Positions 17,834-27,251 of a stretch of 64,000 nt of DNA are shown here, piece by piece (positions within the stretch are counted from its first letter, which is position 1; every line of letters starts with the position of its first letter). Source of the stretch: Methylobacterium currus (GTDB lineage Bacteria; Pseudomonadota; Alphaproteobacteria; Rhizobiales; Beijerinckiaceae); NCBI RefSeq assembly GCF_003058325.1, contig NZ_CP028843.1, forward strand, positions 5,263,001-5,327,000. The letters are read 5' to 3'. The notes under the pieces are model-generated. The model was not told the DNA's origin, did no database searches, and saw nothing but the letters and a program-made list of their open reading frames with translations. A program made the position numbers and the translations under genes.

Positions 17834-18775
17834 ATGGTTGCTGGATCGGAAACCTTCCGGGGCGTTCTCTCTGACGTGCGGGCGTTCTGCGCCGTGGTCG
17901 ATCACGGAACCGTGACCCAGGCGGCGGAAATTCTGGGGGAGACAAAGGGCAGCATCTCGCGCCGGATCTCGCGGCTGGAGCAGGAGCTCGGCGTCACCCT
18001 GCTCGCCCGCACGCCGCGGGCGGTCTCGCCGACGGTGGAGGGGCTGGCCTTCCACGCCAAGGCGCAGGAGAGCCTCGGCCTCCTCGACGGCGCGCTCGAA
18101 ACCGCGCGGAACGCCCGCACCCTGCCGCGGGGCCACCTGCGGGTCACCACCTCGATCGATTTCGGGATCGAGGTGATGCCCGACCTCGTCGCCGGCTTCC
18201 GGGTCCTCTACCCGCAGGTCACGATCGACCTGCTCATCACCGACGCGCGGCTCGACCTCGCCGCCAACCGCATCGACCTGGCGCTCCGCCTGGGCAGCGG
18301 CGAGGGGCAGGACGGCGGCTACCGCGCGCCGGTCCTGGCGCACCTGATGATCGGCCTCTATGCGGCGCCGTCCTATCTGGCCGCCCGCGGAATCCCCGAA
18401 TCCCTCGACGATCTCGGCGCCCACGACCTGATTCTGTCGCGCGAGCGCCTGGGGTCGGCCTCGGTGCGGCTCTCCGACGGGCAGGGCCGCGAGGGCCACG
18501 TCACCGCTCAGCCGGCGATCCGCGCCACCGACTACGCCACGGTGCTGCGCCTGACCCGGGCCGGCGCCGGCATCGGCCACATCCCGAGCCTGGTGGCGGC
18601 CCGCGCCCTCAAGGAGGGCGCCCTGGTGCCCGTGCTGCCCGACTGGGCGAGCCGCGGCGGCGTCCTGCGCGCCGTCAGCCTCGCCGGCCGCGAATTGCCG
18701 GCCCGGGTGCGGCTGTTTCGCGACCACGTCCGCCTCGGCCTCGCGGCGATGCGGGAGGAGGCGGGGCCGGGTTGA
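17834..18775 (+). CDS. LysR-family transcriptional regulator
   Basis: A 313-residue LysR protein with an N-terminal winged HTH (DHGTVTQAAEILGETKGSISRRISRLEQELG) and a LysR effector domain. It is divergent from the YceI-cytochrome b561 operon with 125 bases between them, the usual arrangement for a LysR and its target. Confidence 0.88.
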   Translation: MVAGSETFRGVLSDVRAFCAVVDHGTVTQAAEILGETKGSISRRISRLEQELGVTLLARTPRAVSPTVEGLAFHAKAQESLGLLDGALETARNARTLPRGHLRVTTSIDFGIEVMPDLVAGFRVLYPQVTIDLLITDARLDLAANRIDLALRLGSGEGQDGGYRAPVLAHLMIGLYAAPSYLAARGIPESLDDLGAHDLILSRERLGSASVRLSDGQGREGHVTAQPAIRATDYATVLRLTRAGAGIGHIPSLVAARALKEGALVPVLPDWASRGGVLRAVSLAGRELPARVRLFRDHVRLGLAAMREEAGPG

Positions 18776-18789
18776 CGGCCTCGACCCGG

Positions 18790-19665
18790 TCACCCCGCCA
18801 TGACCGGCGCGTCCGGGCCGCTGATGAACGCCCGCATCGCCCCGAACACCCGCTCCGGGTCGTCGCCGTGGATCTGGTGGCCGCACCCGATCAACCGCTC
18901 GAACCGCAACAGGTGCGAAGGGATCGCGGCGGCGGTCTCCTCGGCGAGCGGCATCGGCACGATCGGGTCGTGCTCGCCCGCCATCAGCAGCACGGGGCAG
19001 CGCAAGCGGCCGAGATCGGCGCGGAAATCGAACCGGCCGTGCTCGTTGCGCGGGCCGTTGAAATGCAGCGACACCTCCGGGCGCATGATCACGCGCGAGA
19101 GATCGGCTGGCGGGCGGTCCCGGCGGTGCCGGTAGAAGGGCACGCAGCGTTCGAAGTAGCGCGCCCGCCCCTCGGCGGTCGGGTTCATCCAGTAGCTCTC
19201 GGCCACGGCCGCGACCTCCGGGCCGCCGACGCGCGCGAAGGCGGCGACGATGGTCGGGAAATCGGTCCGGGCCGCCGTGCTCAGAAGGATGAGCTTGCCC
19301 GGGTGGTCGGGATGGCGGGTGGCGTAAGCTTGCGCGACGACGCCCCCGAACGACAGGCCGCACACGATCGGCCGGACGATGCCGAGCGCGTCGCACAGCC
19401 CCTTCACGTCGTCCGCCCATTGGGCGAGGGTCCAGGTCGCGGGATCGTCGCCCTCGCTGCGGCCATTGCCGCGATGGTCGTAGAACACGACCTGGGCGAC
19501 GTCGGCGAGTTGCGCGAAGGCCTCCTTGAAGGCGACATGGTCGAAGCCCGGCCCACCGTGCAGCATCAGCAGGGTCGGCCTCTCGTGCAGGCCATGCGGA
19601 CCCGGAACGAGGCCGAAATTCGCCACGTCGACGAAGAGACGCACGCCGTTCACCAGGATATGCAT
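18790..19665 (-). CDS. Alpha/beta hydrolase, proline iminopeptidase-like
   Basis: This 291-residue alpha/beta hydrolase has LLMLHGGPGFDH (oxyanion loop), YDHRGNGRSEG, CGLSFGGVVAQ (nucleophile Ser near residue 124) and CGHQIHGDDP (catalytic His). The HGGPG motif is typical of peptidase family S33. Substrate unknown. It is convergent with the LysR gene on its right-hand partner's left side. Confidence 0.82.
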   Translation of the reverse strand: MHILVNGVRLFVDVANFGLVPGPHGLHERPTLLMLHGGPGFDHVAFKEAFAQLADVAQVVFYDHRGNGRSEGDDPATWTLAQWADDVKGLCDALGIVRPIVCGLSFGGVVAQAYATRHPDHPGKLILLSTAARTDFPTIVAAFARVGGPEVAAVAESYWMNPTAEGRARYFERCVPFYRHRRDRPPADLSRVIMRPEVSLHFNGPRNEHGRFDFRADLGRLRCPVLLMAGEHDPIVPMPLAEETAAAIPSHLLRFERLIGCGHQIHGDDPERVFGAMRAFISGPDAPVMAG

Positions 19666-19979
19666 TCGACCGTCTCCCCGAGGACAGCGAATCGGGACGC
19701 GGCGCCCAGGCTACCCTACGGCAGGATGGCACGCCCATATCCGTCCGCGGCCGCGCGACTGGGCATCGAGGCGATTTCCGTGCGTCGTCGGATCCGCTCG
19801 CGAGCGCGACGCCCCGAGCCCGATCCGGACAGAGTGTCACCCTCAGACCGCCAAGGCTCCTCTGCCACACGGGAGAGGGGCCCCACCTCCTTCTGCTCCC
19901 GGGCAGACCTGCCGCCCGCGGGAGGACGTCGTTTGATGTATCCTCAGGTCGAACGACCAAGCCGTCCGAGGGAGGCCCC
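19666..19979. other. Intergenic region, hydrolase / sugar kinase
   Basis: This 314-base divergent gap has no credible gene. It should hold both promoters; no clear operator was recognised. Confidence 0.5.
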
Positions 19980-20936
19980 ATGATCCTGGTCTGCGGCGAA
20001 GCCCTGATCGACCTCTTCGTCGAGACCGGGCGTTCGAGCCCCGAGCGCGGCGGCCTGCCGGCGCTGGCGGTGGCGGGGGGCTCGCCGTTCAACCTGGCGG
20101 TCGGGCTTTCCCGGCTCGGGGCGGGAAGCGGCTTCCTCGGCGGCCTGTCCGCCGACGCCTTCGGGCGGATGCTGGCCGGCCGGCTGGCGGCGGAGGGCGT
20201 CGACCTCGCCTTCGCCAAGGACAGCGCCCGGCCGACGCCCCTCGCCATCGTGTCGACCGGGGCGGACGGCCAGCCCGCCTACACGTTCCACGCCGAATCC
20301 TGTGCGCATGCCGACCTCACGCCCGCCGACCTGCCGGCTGTCCTGCCCGAGGCGGTGCGGGCGATCGCCCTGGGCTCGTTCTCGCTGGTGGCCGAGCCGG
20401 TCGGCACCGCCTACGCGGCGCTCGTCGCCCGGGAGGCACGGCGGCGGGTGATCAGCCTCGATCCCAACCTGCGCCTCGGCCTGATCCCCGACCTGGCCCG
20501 CTGGCACGGGCGGTTCAGCGAGCTCGTGGCCAACGCCGACATCGTCAAGCTCTCCGACGAGGACCTGCGCGCCGCCTACGGGCCGGAGGCCGACGAGGGC
20601 GCACTCGCGCAGGGCTGGCTCACGGCGGGGGTGGCACTCGTCGTCGTCACCGCCGGGCCGGAGGGAGCCCGGGCCTACCACGCCGCCGGGCCGGTCGCCG
20701 TCCCGGGCCGCCGGGTCGCGGTGATCGACACGGTGGGCGCCGGCGACAGCTTCCACGCCGCGCTCCTGGCCCGCCTCGACCGGACCGGCCGGCTCACGCG
20801 CGACGCGCTCCTGAGCCTCGACACCGACGCCCTGCGGGATCTCCTGTCCGAGGCGGTGGCGGCAGCGAGCCTCACCTGCACCCGCCGCGGCGCCGACCTG
20901 CCGACCCGCGACGCCCTCCTGTCGGTTCTGTCGTGA
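19980..20936 (+). CDS. PfkB-family sugar kinase (fructokinase-like)
   Basis: A 318-residue ribokinase-fold kinase. It starts MILVCGEALIDLF, has GGSPFNLAVGLSRLG, and carries the catalytic DTVGAGDSFHAALLARL near residue 250. The overall form is closest to fructokinases. A truncated xylulokinase start overlaps its stop codon, suggesting it was once part of a polyol-use operon. Confidence 0.88.
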   Translation: MILVCGEALIDLFVETGRSSPERGGLPALAVAGGSPFNLAVGLSRLGAGSGFLGGLSADAFGRMLAGRLAAEGVDLAFAKDSARPTPLAIVSTGADGQPAYTFHAESCAHADLTPADLPAVLPEAVRAIALGSFSLVAEPVGTAYAALVAREARRRVISLDPNLRLGLIPDLARWHGRFSELVANADIVKLSDEDLRAAYGPEADEGALAQGWLTAGVALVVVTAGPEGARAYHAAGPVAVPGRRVAVIDTVGAGDSFHAALLARLDRTGRLTRDALLSLDTDALRDLLSEAVAAASLTCTRRGADLPTRDALLSVLS

Positions 20937-21040
20937 TGGATCTCGGTGTCGATCTCGGGACTTCCGGCCTCGAGGCCGTCCTGGTCGCCGGGGCGCAAGC
21001 CGTCATCCGCAGCGCACCGCGGCGCTCACCGTCGGCCGGC
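20936..21040 (+). pseudogene. xylB: Truncated xylulokinase (FGGY kinase) 5' end
   Basis: An ATG overlapping the kinase stop (TGATG) starts MDLGVDLGTSGLEAVLVAG, the FGGY-kinase phosphate loop DLGTSG, followed by about 15 more plausible residues. After roughly 21040 the frame becomes Pro/Gly/Arg-rich and unlike the family, and ends at 21253. The rest of the gene is missing, and an MFS gene faces it from the right. It reads as a remnant of a pfkB-xylB operon cut by a deletion. Confidence 0.7.
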
Positions 21041-21200
21041 GGCATCCGGCCCTGCGGGCACCCGCGGATTGAGGCTCGCGAGGGAGGACCCGTCAGCGAA
21101 GACGCCCGATGCCGGCCATCGGCACCGGGCGCGACAGGGGTGCTGCCAGGGAACTGGGCGCGGGCGGGAACCGTCACGGTCTGGCCGCCCGCATCCCGCC

Positions 21201-22568
21201 TCACTCCGCCGGCGCCGCCTTGCGGGCCGCCGCGTCCTCCAGGTCCCGGCTGACCTTCAGGGTCATCGCGACGATACCGCCCGCGAGGGTGACGGCGCCG
21301 AGGACCAGGAGACCTGCGGTGAAGGTGCCCGTCAGGTCCTTGAGGTAGCCCATGACGTAGGGCCCCGCGAAGCCCGACAGGTTGCCGATCGAGTTGATCG
21401 CCGCGATGCCCGCGGCGGCCGAGCTGCCGGTCAGGAAGGCGCTCGGGATCGGCCAGAGCAGCGGCGGCGTCGCCGACACCCCGATCTGGCTCAGGCAGAG
21501 CAGCCCGAGCACCAGGACCGGGCTCGAGACCAGCCCCGCCCCCGCGACGCCGACCGCCGCGATGATCATGGCGAAGCAGACGTGCTCGCGGCGCTTCAGG
21601 GTGCGGTCGGAGCTGCGGCCCAGGAGGATCATCCCGAATGCCCCGAACACGAAGGGCAGCGCGGAGAGCAGGCCGGTCTGGAAGTTGCTGACGCCGAAGC
21701 CCTTGACGATCGTCGGCAGGAAGAACGCCACGCCGTAGCTCGCCGCGTTCAGGCAGAAATACACGAACGAGCAGGCCAGCACCCGCGGGTCGGAGAGCGC
21801 CTTGCCGATGCTCATGTGCTCGACGGCGACCTTCTGCTTGCGCTCGGTCTCCAGGCGCGTCTCGAGCCAGGTCTTCTCGTCGGCCTGTAGCCAGGTCGCC
21901 AGGCTCGGCCGGTCGGTGAGGTAGAAGATGACGACGACCGCCATCACGATCGACGGCAGGGCCTCGAGGATGAACAGCCACTGCCAGCCGTCGAGCCCGG
22001 CCCCGGTGATGTTCAGGAGGGCGCCCGAGACCGGCGCGCCGACGATCGACGAGAACGGGATCGCCAGCATGAACATCGCCACGACGCGGGCGCGGTAGAC
22101 CGACGGGAACCAGAGCGTGAGATAGAAGATGATGCCCGGGAAGAAGCCCGCCTCGGCGATGCCGAGCAGGAAGCGCAGGATATAGAACACCCACTCGCTC
22201 GAAACGCCGGTCGCCCGCGAGATGGGCGCGATGAAGGCGAACAGGGCCGAGATGAGGCCCCAGCTGAACATGATGCGGGCGATCCAGAGTCGGGCGCCGA
22301 ACTTGTCCAGCGCGAGATTCGACGGCACCTCAAGCAGGAAATAGGCGATGAAGAACAGTCCGGCACCGAAGCCGTAGGCCGCCTCGGACAATCCGAGGGC
22401 CGCATTCATCTGCAGCTTGGCGAAACCGACGTTGACTCGGTCGAGGTAGGCAACGAAGTAGCAAACGACCAGAAACGGCATCAGCCGCCACATGACCTTG
22501 CGGATCGTCCTGGTTTCGATCTCTTCCACGGTAAATTTCCTGCCCTGAGGGTATTTTTGCAGAGCCAC
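21201..22568 (-). CDS. MFS transporter, anion:cation symporter (ACS) family
   Basis: A 455-residue major facilitator with about twelve hydrophobic segments. N-terminal IRKVMWRLMPFLVVCYFVAYLDRVNVGFAKLQM is typical of the ACS family, whose members carry organic acids such as phthalate, tartrate, glucarate or galactonate. Substrate not predictable here. The GTG start is preceded closely by GGGAG. Confidence 0.88.
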   Translation of the reverse strand: MALQKYPQGRKFTVEEIETRTIRKVMWRLMPFLVVCYFVAYLDRVNVGFAKLQMNAALGLSEAAYGFGAGLFFIAYFLLEVPSNLALDKFGARLWIARIMFSWGLISALFAFIAPISRATGVSSEWVFYILRFLLGIAEAGFFPGIIFYLTLWFPSVYRARVVAMFMLAIPFSSIVGAPVSGALLNITGAGLDGWQWLFILEALPSIVMAVVVIFYLTDRPSLATWLQADEKTWLETRLETERKQKVAVEHMSIGKALSDPRVLACSFVYFCLNAASYGVAFFLPTIVKGFGVSNFQTGLLSALPFVFGAFGMILLGRSSDRTLKRREHVCFAMIIAAVGVAGAGLVSSPVLVLGLLCLSQIGVSATPPLLWPIPSAFLTGSSAAAGIAAINSIGNLSGFAGPYVMGYLKDLTGTFTAGLLVLGAVTLAGGIVAMTLKVSRDLEDAAARKAAPAE

Positions 22569-23013
22569 TGCTCCCGGGGCTCTCTAGCAGAGACAGGGGC
22601 ATCGAGGGGAGTCCAAAGCGGAATCCGATCAACGGGAAGATGGCGCGCGGCGCCGGACCGCGGGCCCTGTCGCGCTGATCCGCTGCGGGCGGGCAGGTGA
22701 CGCGGGAGACCTGGAACCGCTTCGTCACCGGGCTCGGATTCGGACCAGAGGCCACCGTCACGGCGAGGCATGTACCGCAAGCGGTCGAGGGGCGGATCTC
22801 CGGTGGTCGGGGCGCAACGGTGCGGAGACGACGTTGCACCGCGTCGGGACGCCCACCGGCGGGCCACTTCCACGGCCGCGACATGCAGCACCCGATCCTC
22901 CGGGACCGCCCCGTGACGATCCCGGCTCATCCTATGCAGGCTCACACCGTCACCGAGCAGGACTGGCGCGCGGGATCGCGATGCGCGATGCCATGCGCAA
23001 CCAGGAGCGCGCC
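22569..23013. other. Intergenic region, MFS / DsbA
   Basis: A 445-base divergent gap. Frames in it are short, Arg/Pro-rich and overlap on both strands, so no gene is supported. Confidence 0.5.
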
Positions 23014-23637
23014 ATGCCGCTGACCATCTCCGTGTTCTCCGACGTGATCTGCCCGTGGTGCTACGTCGGCAAGCGCCGGCTCGAACGCGCCCTCGACCAG
23101 CTTGGCCAGCGCGAGAGCACCACGATCGAGTGGCTGCCGTTCGAGCTGAACCCCGACATGCCCGCCGGCGGCATCGAGCGCGCGCACTACCGCGCCCGCA
23201 AGTTCGGGGCGGAGCGCAGCGCGCAGCTCGACGCGCAGATGGCCGAGCTCGGGCGGCAGGAGGGCATCGGCTTCGCGTTCGAGCGGATGACGCGCACGCC
23301 GAGCACGCGGCGCGCCCACATGCTGATCGCGGCCGCGACGCGGCACGGCCGGGCCGACCAGGCCGTGGATGCCTTGTTCCGCGCTTACTTCGAGGAAGGC
23401 CGGGATGTCGGCGATCCTGACGTTCTGCGTCAGATCGGCGTCGCAGCAGGGCTTGAGCGCGAGATCGTCGACGATGCGCTCGGCAACGAACAGCTGAGAC
23501 AGCTCGTCGAGGCCGTCGAGCAGCAGGCCGCCGAGATGCGGATCGCGGGTGTCCCGTTCTTCATCGTCGATCGCAAGTGGGCGGTCTCGGGAGCGCAGAC
23601 GACCGAGCAGTGGCTCGCGGCCCTGAGCGCGGCATGA
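23014..23637 (+). CDS. DsbA-family oxidoreductase, FrnE type
   Basis: A 207-residue thioredoxin-fold protein without signal peptide. SDVICPWCYVGKRRLE holds the CPWC redox site at about residue 13, and AGVPFFIVD holds the cis-proline. FrnE-like proteins act in the cytoplasm as disulfide isomerases or glutathione-linked enzymes. The ATG at 23014 follows AGGAG; longer frames begin in non-conserved sequence. Confidence 0.9.
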   Translation: MPLTISVFSDVICPWCYVGKRRLERALDQLGQRESTTIEWLPFELNPDMPAGGIERAHYRARKFGAERSAQLDAQMAELGRQEGIGFAFERMTRTPSTRRAHMLIAAATRHGRADQAVDALFRAYFEEGRDVGDPDVLRQIGVAAGLEREIVDDALGNEQLRQLVEAVEQQAAEMRIAGVPFFIVDRKWAVSGAQTTEQWLAALSAA

Positions 23638-23643
23638 GATGCT

Positions 23644-23679
23644 GCCACAGGGCCTCGTGAAGGCATCAGAACCTGTGGC
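23644..23679 (+). terminator. Possible hairpin after the DsbA gene
   Basis: GCCACAGG (23644-23651) and CCTGTGGC (23672-23679) can pair over a 20-base loop just after the stop. The loop is long and no T-tract follows, so the call is weak. Confidence 0.35.
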
Positions 23680-23737
23680 CTCTTGGATGTTTCCGGTTCC
23701 ATGAGGAGTGCCTCAAGGCCGCTGTGGGAGGGTAACC

Positions 23738-24026
23738 ATCGGCCTCCTGAACCACCTCGTTCGCAGCGACGCTCGATGGGAACGCATAGCCTCCCTCATC
23801 GGCCGGCCAGGCCAGCGCGGTCCGACCGGGCGCGACGGCCGCCTGTTCGTGGAGGGCGTCCTCTGGATCGTGCGCACCGGCGCGCCGGTGCGCGACCTGC
23901 CCGTCGTGTTTGGCGCGTGAAACAGCGCGTTTCGCCGCTTCAGCTGCTGGAGCCGGAAAGAGGTATGGTGGCGCCTCTTCGTGGCGATGTCGGAGGAGAC
24001 TGACTTCAAGGATCGGTCGGCGCGTT
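23738..24026 (+). pseudogene. IS5-family transposase remnant
   Basis: The frame around 23738-23920 reads LVRSDARWERIASLIGRPG and later LFVEGVLWIVRTGAPVRDLP, the conserved start of IS5-group transposases. It is stopped by TGA at 23918 where the family has Trp, then continues in the same phase with NSAFRRF and VWWRLFVAMSEETDF until another stop near 24026. The DDE core is not recognisable, so only the 5' part survives. Confidence 0.75.
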
Positions 24027-24354
24027 GACACGATGACGCCCGACGAGTGCGCCAACTCCTTCGCTGATGCAGGAGCACGATTGGCGGGACCCGAGGCTCT
24101 CGCGCCGGCCGCGGCGCAGCAAGCACCATCTGCGGCTGTGGCGAGGGTCCGGGCGGAACGGTCCGACGCGACGGCAGCACGGTTTCGCTGGTCCAAGGAC
24201 TTGGTCGCGTCGCGAGTCCGTTGTGTCTGGCGCCTTGCATTGTGACAAAGCCCGGTCGAGTCCGACTGCAGTGTGGCGACCGGCTGCAAGGCACCAATAG
24301 AGGCCCGCAGGAGCAATCGCCGCCGCACCCGCCCCGCGTCCGTGGCCCCGGCAT
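24027..24354. other. Sequence between IS5 remnant and small gene
   Basis: No supported gene. It may be decayed insertion sequence, but I could not match it to a transposase core. Confidence 0.4.
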
Positions 24355-24627
24355 TCAACGCGGGCGCAGGCTGAATCCGTCCTTGATCGAGGTCGGCAAG
24401 ACAGAAGTCTCGTCCGAAAAGGTGGTCAGACGCAATGACAGATCGCTAAGACCTGCATCCGCAGCGACCGGCTGAGAGCGCACGACGTAGGCAAGGCAGC
24501 AGCCAATAGACAGAGCCGCTATCAACTGAAATCCTACGACGCGCACAGCCAATCCGGCAATGTTGGTTGCCCAGAGCGGCGCGCCAGCGATGCTCCCCCC
24601 ATCGCTGTGCCTCACGCGGTGATTCAT
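24355..24627 (-). CDS. Small membrane protein, hypothetical
   Basis: A 90-residue frame with an ATG at 24627 behind AAGGAGG at good spacing, which is the main support. A hydrophobic stretch, about residues 20-48 (IAGLAVRVVGFQLIAALSIG...), predicts one membrane helix with a soluble tail. No family was recognised. It stands at the edge of the exopolysaccharide region. Confidence 0.55.
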   Translation of the reverse strand: MNHRVRHSDGGSIAGAPLWATNIAGLAVRVVGFQLIAALSIGCCLAYVVRSQPVAADAGLSDLSLRLTTFSDETSVLPTSIKDGFSLRPR

Positions 24628-24830
24628 CGCGACCTCCTTCGCAGCCCGGCAGAAAACCGGCTCTGGTCAGGATACTGCTCTTCGCCGTTGACGATTCATG
24701 AAACGCTCGACGCTTGTGGGCCTGCGATGGCCACTATACTCACAATCAACAGACCAGGAAAACGATTCGGCAGTTTCTACGGAGGAAGGCGTCGATGCCG
24801 ATCAGGCCGGGGGCATCTCCTGTGGCGTCG

Positions 24831-25799
24831 TCAACCCGGTAATTTCCAGACGGTCACACGCTGGATGTCGAACCGCGCCGGAAATCGCGTCGAGGCATCC
24901 GGATAGCCGCCCCATGACCCGCCGACCGCGACGTTGAGCAACAGGTACATCGGTACCTGCTTCATATCGGCGGGCGTCGCCACGCGATGGACCTCCTGGC
25001 GATCGACGTACCAGACGATCTCGTCGGCCGACCACGCGACGCCGTAGCGGTGCCAGCCGGACGAGACGTCGAACGGGAGCGTGACCTTCTGCGACAGCTG
25101 CTTGCCGGGCAACGCCGAGGAATGCACGGAACAGTAGATCTCGTTCGAGGCTCCGAGCCCCTCGAGAATATCGAGCTCGCCGTTTTGCGGCCACTGTCCG
25201 GAGATCGGCATCAGCCACCACGCCGGCCAGATGCCCTTGCCGGTCGGAAGCCTGGCCGAAATCTCGAAGTAGCCGAACAGTTGCGAGAAGCTGAAGCGCG
25301 TCGTGAGGACGCCCCCGACATACGAAGCGCCGAACAGCTTCGGCTTCAGATCCGCGGGCGCCGGCATGCCCTTAATCGTCACGTGGGAGCCGGGCGTCAG
25401 CTCGAAGGGGTCCAGCCCCAGCGGCGTGCTGCCCAGCTTGCCATTCTCGACACCGGGAAAGTCCTTGTCGACGTACTGGCTCGCATCCGATCCCTTGCGG
25501 TTGAAGACGGATGTCGCGGAGCCGTGCCCAAGGACCGTGCGCCATCGATGCGGCACGGACGGCCTGACCTGATCGGTTCCGGCATCGAGCTTCTGCCACG
25601 TCTCCTCAAAGGTCGGCTTCCCGAAGCCGGCAGGATCGATGCTGCGCGGCAACGGCGTGCCGGACGCCGTCGTCCCGCTCATCAATGTGACGAAGCCGAT
25701 GAATGCGGCGCGGAACGGCAGCGCAACCGCACGGCCCCAACCACCAACCTCATGGTATTGCCCGATCGCATTCAACCCATCACGAGGGGAGTTTACCAT
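24831..25799 (-). CDS. Glycoside hydrolase family 16, secreted endoglycanase (ExoK-like)
   Basis: A 322-residue secreted glycanase; an in-frame GTG at 25811 would add four residues. An N-terminal hydrophobic signal (ALPFRAAFIGFVTLMSG) precedes the jelly-roll domain. NGELDILEGLG near residue 218 has the E-x-D-x-x-E catalytic motif of GH16, with WPAWWLMP just before. It probably trims the exopolysaccharide made by this cluster, as ExoK does for succinoglycan in Sinorhizobium. Confidence 0.85.
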   Translation of the reverse strand: MVNSPRDGLNAIGQYHEVGGWGRAVALPFRAAFIGFVTLMSGTTASGTPLPRSIDPAGFGKPTFEETWQKLDAGTDQVRPSVPHRWRTVLGHGSATSVFNRKGSDASQYVDKDFPGVENGKLGSTPLGLDPFELTPGSHVTIKGMPAPADLKPKLFGASYVGGVLTTRFSFSQLFGYFEISARLPTGKGIWPAWWLMPISGQWPQNGELDILEGLGASNEIYCSVHSSALPGKQLSQKVTLPFDVSSGWHRYGVAWSADEIVWYVDRQEVHRVATPADMKQVPMYLLLNVAVGGSWGGYPDASTRFPARFDIQRVTVWKLPG

Positions 25800-25811
25800 G
25801 ATCCGCCGCAC

Positions 25812-27032
25812 CCTTTCATGAGAGAATTTGCAAGCTACTGCTTGTCCGCCGTAGTTCTGAAGCGGAGCAGATGTTTGCTACTTACTGCCCGAGACGGTTC
25901 CTCGCGCTACCCGCGCCGCCCTCGATGGCGGATCCTGCGGACCGAAGGCCGGGCCTCGCGGGTCCGGAACAGTCGTGCTTCGGCCTGTGAAGCAGGTGAG
26001 GCGCCAATCCCGCCTCCCGACCGTGGGACTTGCGCGTTATACCGCCGCGCCTTCGAACGGACCCGTTCGAAGGCGCTGGCTAAGCCCGAACGGGCGTCGG
26101 CGCTGATGCGCCGGACGCCTTGGCATCGACGTGTCGATGCCAAGGCGCAAGGGTATTATTGGACCAGGGGCCTCTCACTCGTCGCAGACGATGGAGCCAA
26201 GGCAAGACGCCGCCTCGACCGCGATCAGGCCGCGCCGTTGTGCCGCTTCATGGGCAATCACATCCGATATGCGTGACGAACGACCGTCGGCGCAGAGGGC
26301 ACCGCCCTCGGCTCATGCCCGGCTGAGCAGGCGCGTGCGCAGCTTCGATGTGCACGCCGCCGTCGTCATGACCACCACCAGGAGATTCGCCATCAATCTT
26401 AAGATCGGGCCCGGCTCCTCGTCGGCCGTTTCACGATCGTACCAAAGCGGATCGAAATCAGAACACATTTGAGCACCTGTCGCATTATGGGAATCATTAA
26501 CATTGTATTAAATATCGAATCAAGACGAAACTGTATCAAGACGAGGCTAGACCCGGGACAACGCGATCGGATACCGCACCGCGCGTGGCGAGGCGCGGGG
26601 TCGTCCTGCGGGGCGTCTCTGCGAAGTGTTCAAAGGGGCGGGGTGGGCGTCGATGCCGGCAGCATGGGACGCTTCGACAGCTGGACGCGCGGCCGGACCA
26701 GATCGCTCCGCGGCTGCCTGCGCAGAAGCCCTGCACCGGCCGGCCTGCGGAGGATGAAAGCGAGGGACTCAACGGCTTGCCGTAAGTCCGGCCCACCCGC
26801 CCGCCGCCAGCTCGAGCAGCAACGGGTCGACCCGGCCCTCCCGGAGCGCAAGGATCAGCCGCGTCCGCCTGACCTCGCCATGGTCGCCCTCGCTATGACC
26901 ATGCTCCGGCTCACGTGCGTTTGCAAAGGCGCACTCGCCGGGAGCCGGCTCACTTTGGGACGCATTGCGGGAACGGGTGCTGGATCGTCGCCGCGACGCA
27001 TGGCGCGTGGAGCGATCCCGCGCCGCGGGCGC
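25812..27032. other. 1.2-kb region with dispersed repeat copy and no clear gene
   Basis: Frames here are Arg/Pro-rich, and those on opposite strands overlap; none resembles a family. The stretch holds repeat copy A at 26044-26147 and a short AT-rich island around 26480-26540. Confidence 0.5.
26044..26147. repeat. Dispersed hairpin repeat, copy A
   Basis: Contains a 14-bp inverted repeat (26047-26060 with 26063-26076) and a 15-bp one (26116-26130 with 26133-26147), each with a two-base centre. About 85 bases (26044-26129) match 40732-40816, including the first hairpin and AAGCCCG...GGCGCTGATGCGCCG. It resembles a REP/BIME-type extragenic element. Confidence 0.75.
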
Positions 27033-27251
27033 TCACGCAGCCCGGGAGGCCGCGACGGTCTTTGCAGGAACACCGTCGGCACGGGTTCCCTGCTCGGAAG
27101 TCTCTCGCATCAGGCACAGACCTGCCACGAGCCCGGCAAGGCTGCCACCGAGCATCGCCGCCACGCCGGCCGCGACCGGACCGGACGCGCAGAGCGCGGC
27201 AGCGCCCGCGATGGATCCGAAACCCAGAGCGGCAAAGACGATGATGAGCAC
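27033..27251 (-). CDS. Small two-helix membrane protein, hypothetical
   Basis: A 72-residue protein if started at GTG 27251, which has GGAGAG about nine bases upstream; an ATG at 27284 adds 11 polar residues. The first 48 residues are almost wholly hydrophobic (LIIVFAALGFGSIAGAAAL, then AGVAAMLGGSLAGLVAGL), predicting a two-helix hairpin with a polar tail. No named family was recognised. Confidence 0.55.
   Translation of the reverse strand: MLIIVFAALGFGSIAGAAALCASGPVAAGVAAMLGGSLAGLVAGLCLMRETSEQGTRADGVPAKTVAASRAA

Noticed and set aside
17789..20248. An 819-codon minus frame spanning LysR, hydrolase and kinase
   Set aside because: It crosses genes on both strands and reads as Arg/Pro/Ala-rich shadow; the genes in other frames have clear motifs.
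26044..26147. Considered as a CRISPR or tRNA-like element because of strong hairpins
   Set aside because: There is no repeated spacer pattern and no tRNA cloverleaf or CCA end; the distant copy at 40732 fits a dispersed palindromic repeat.
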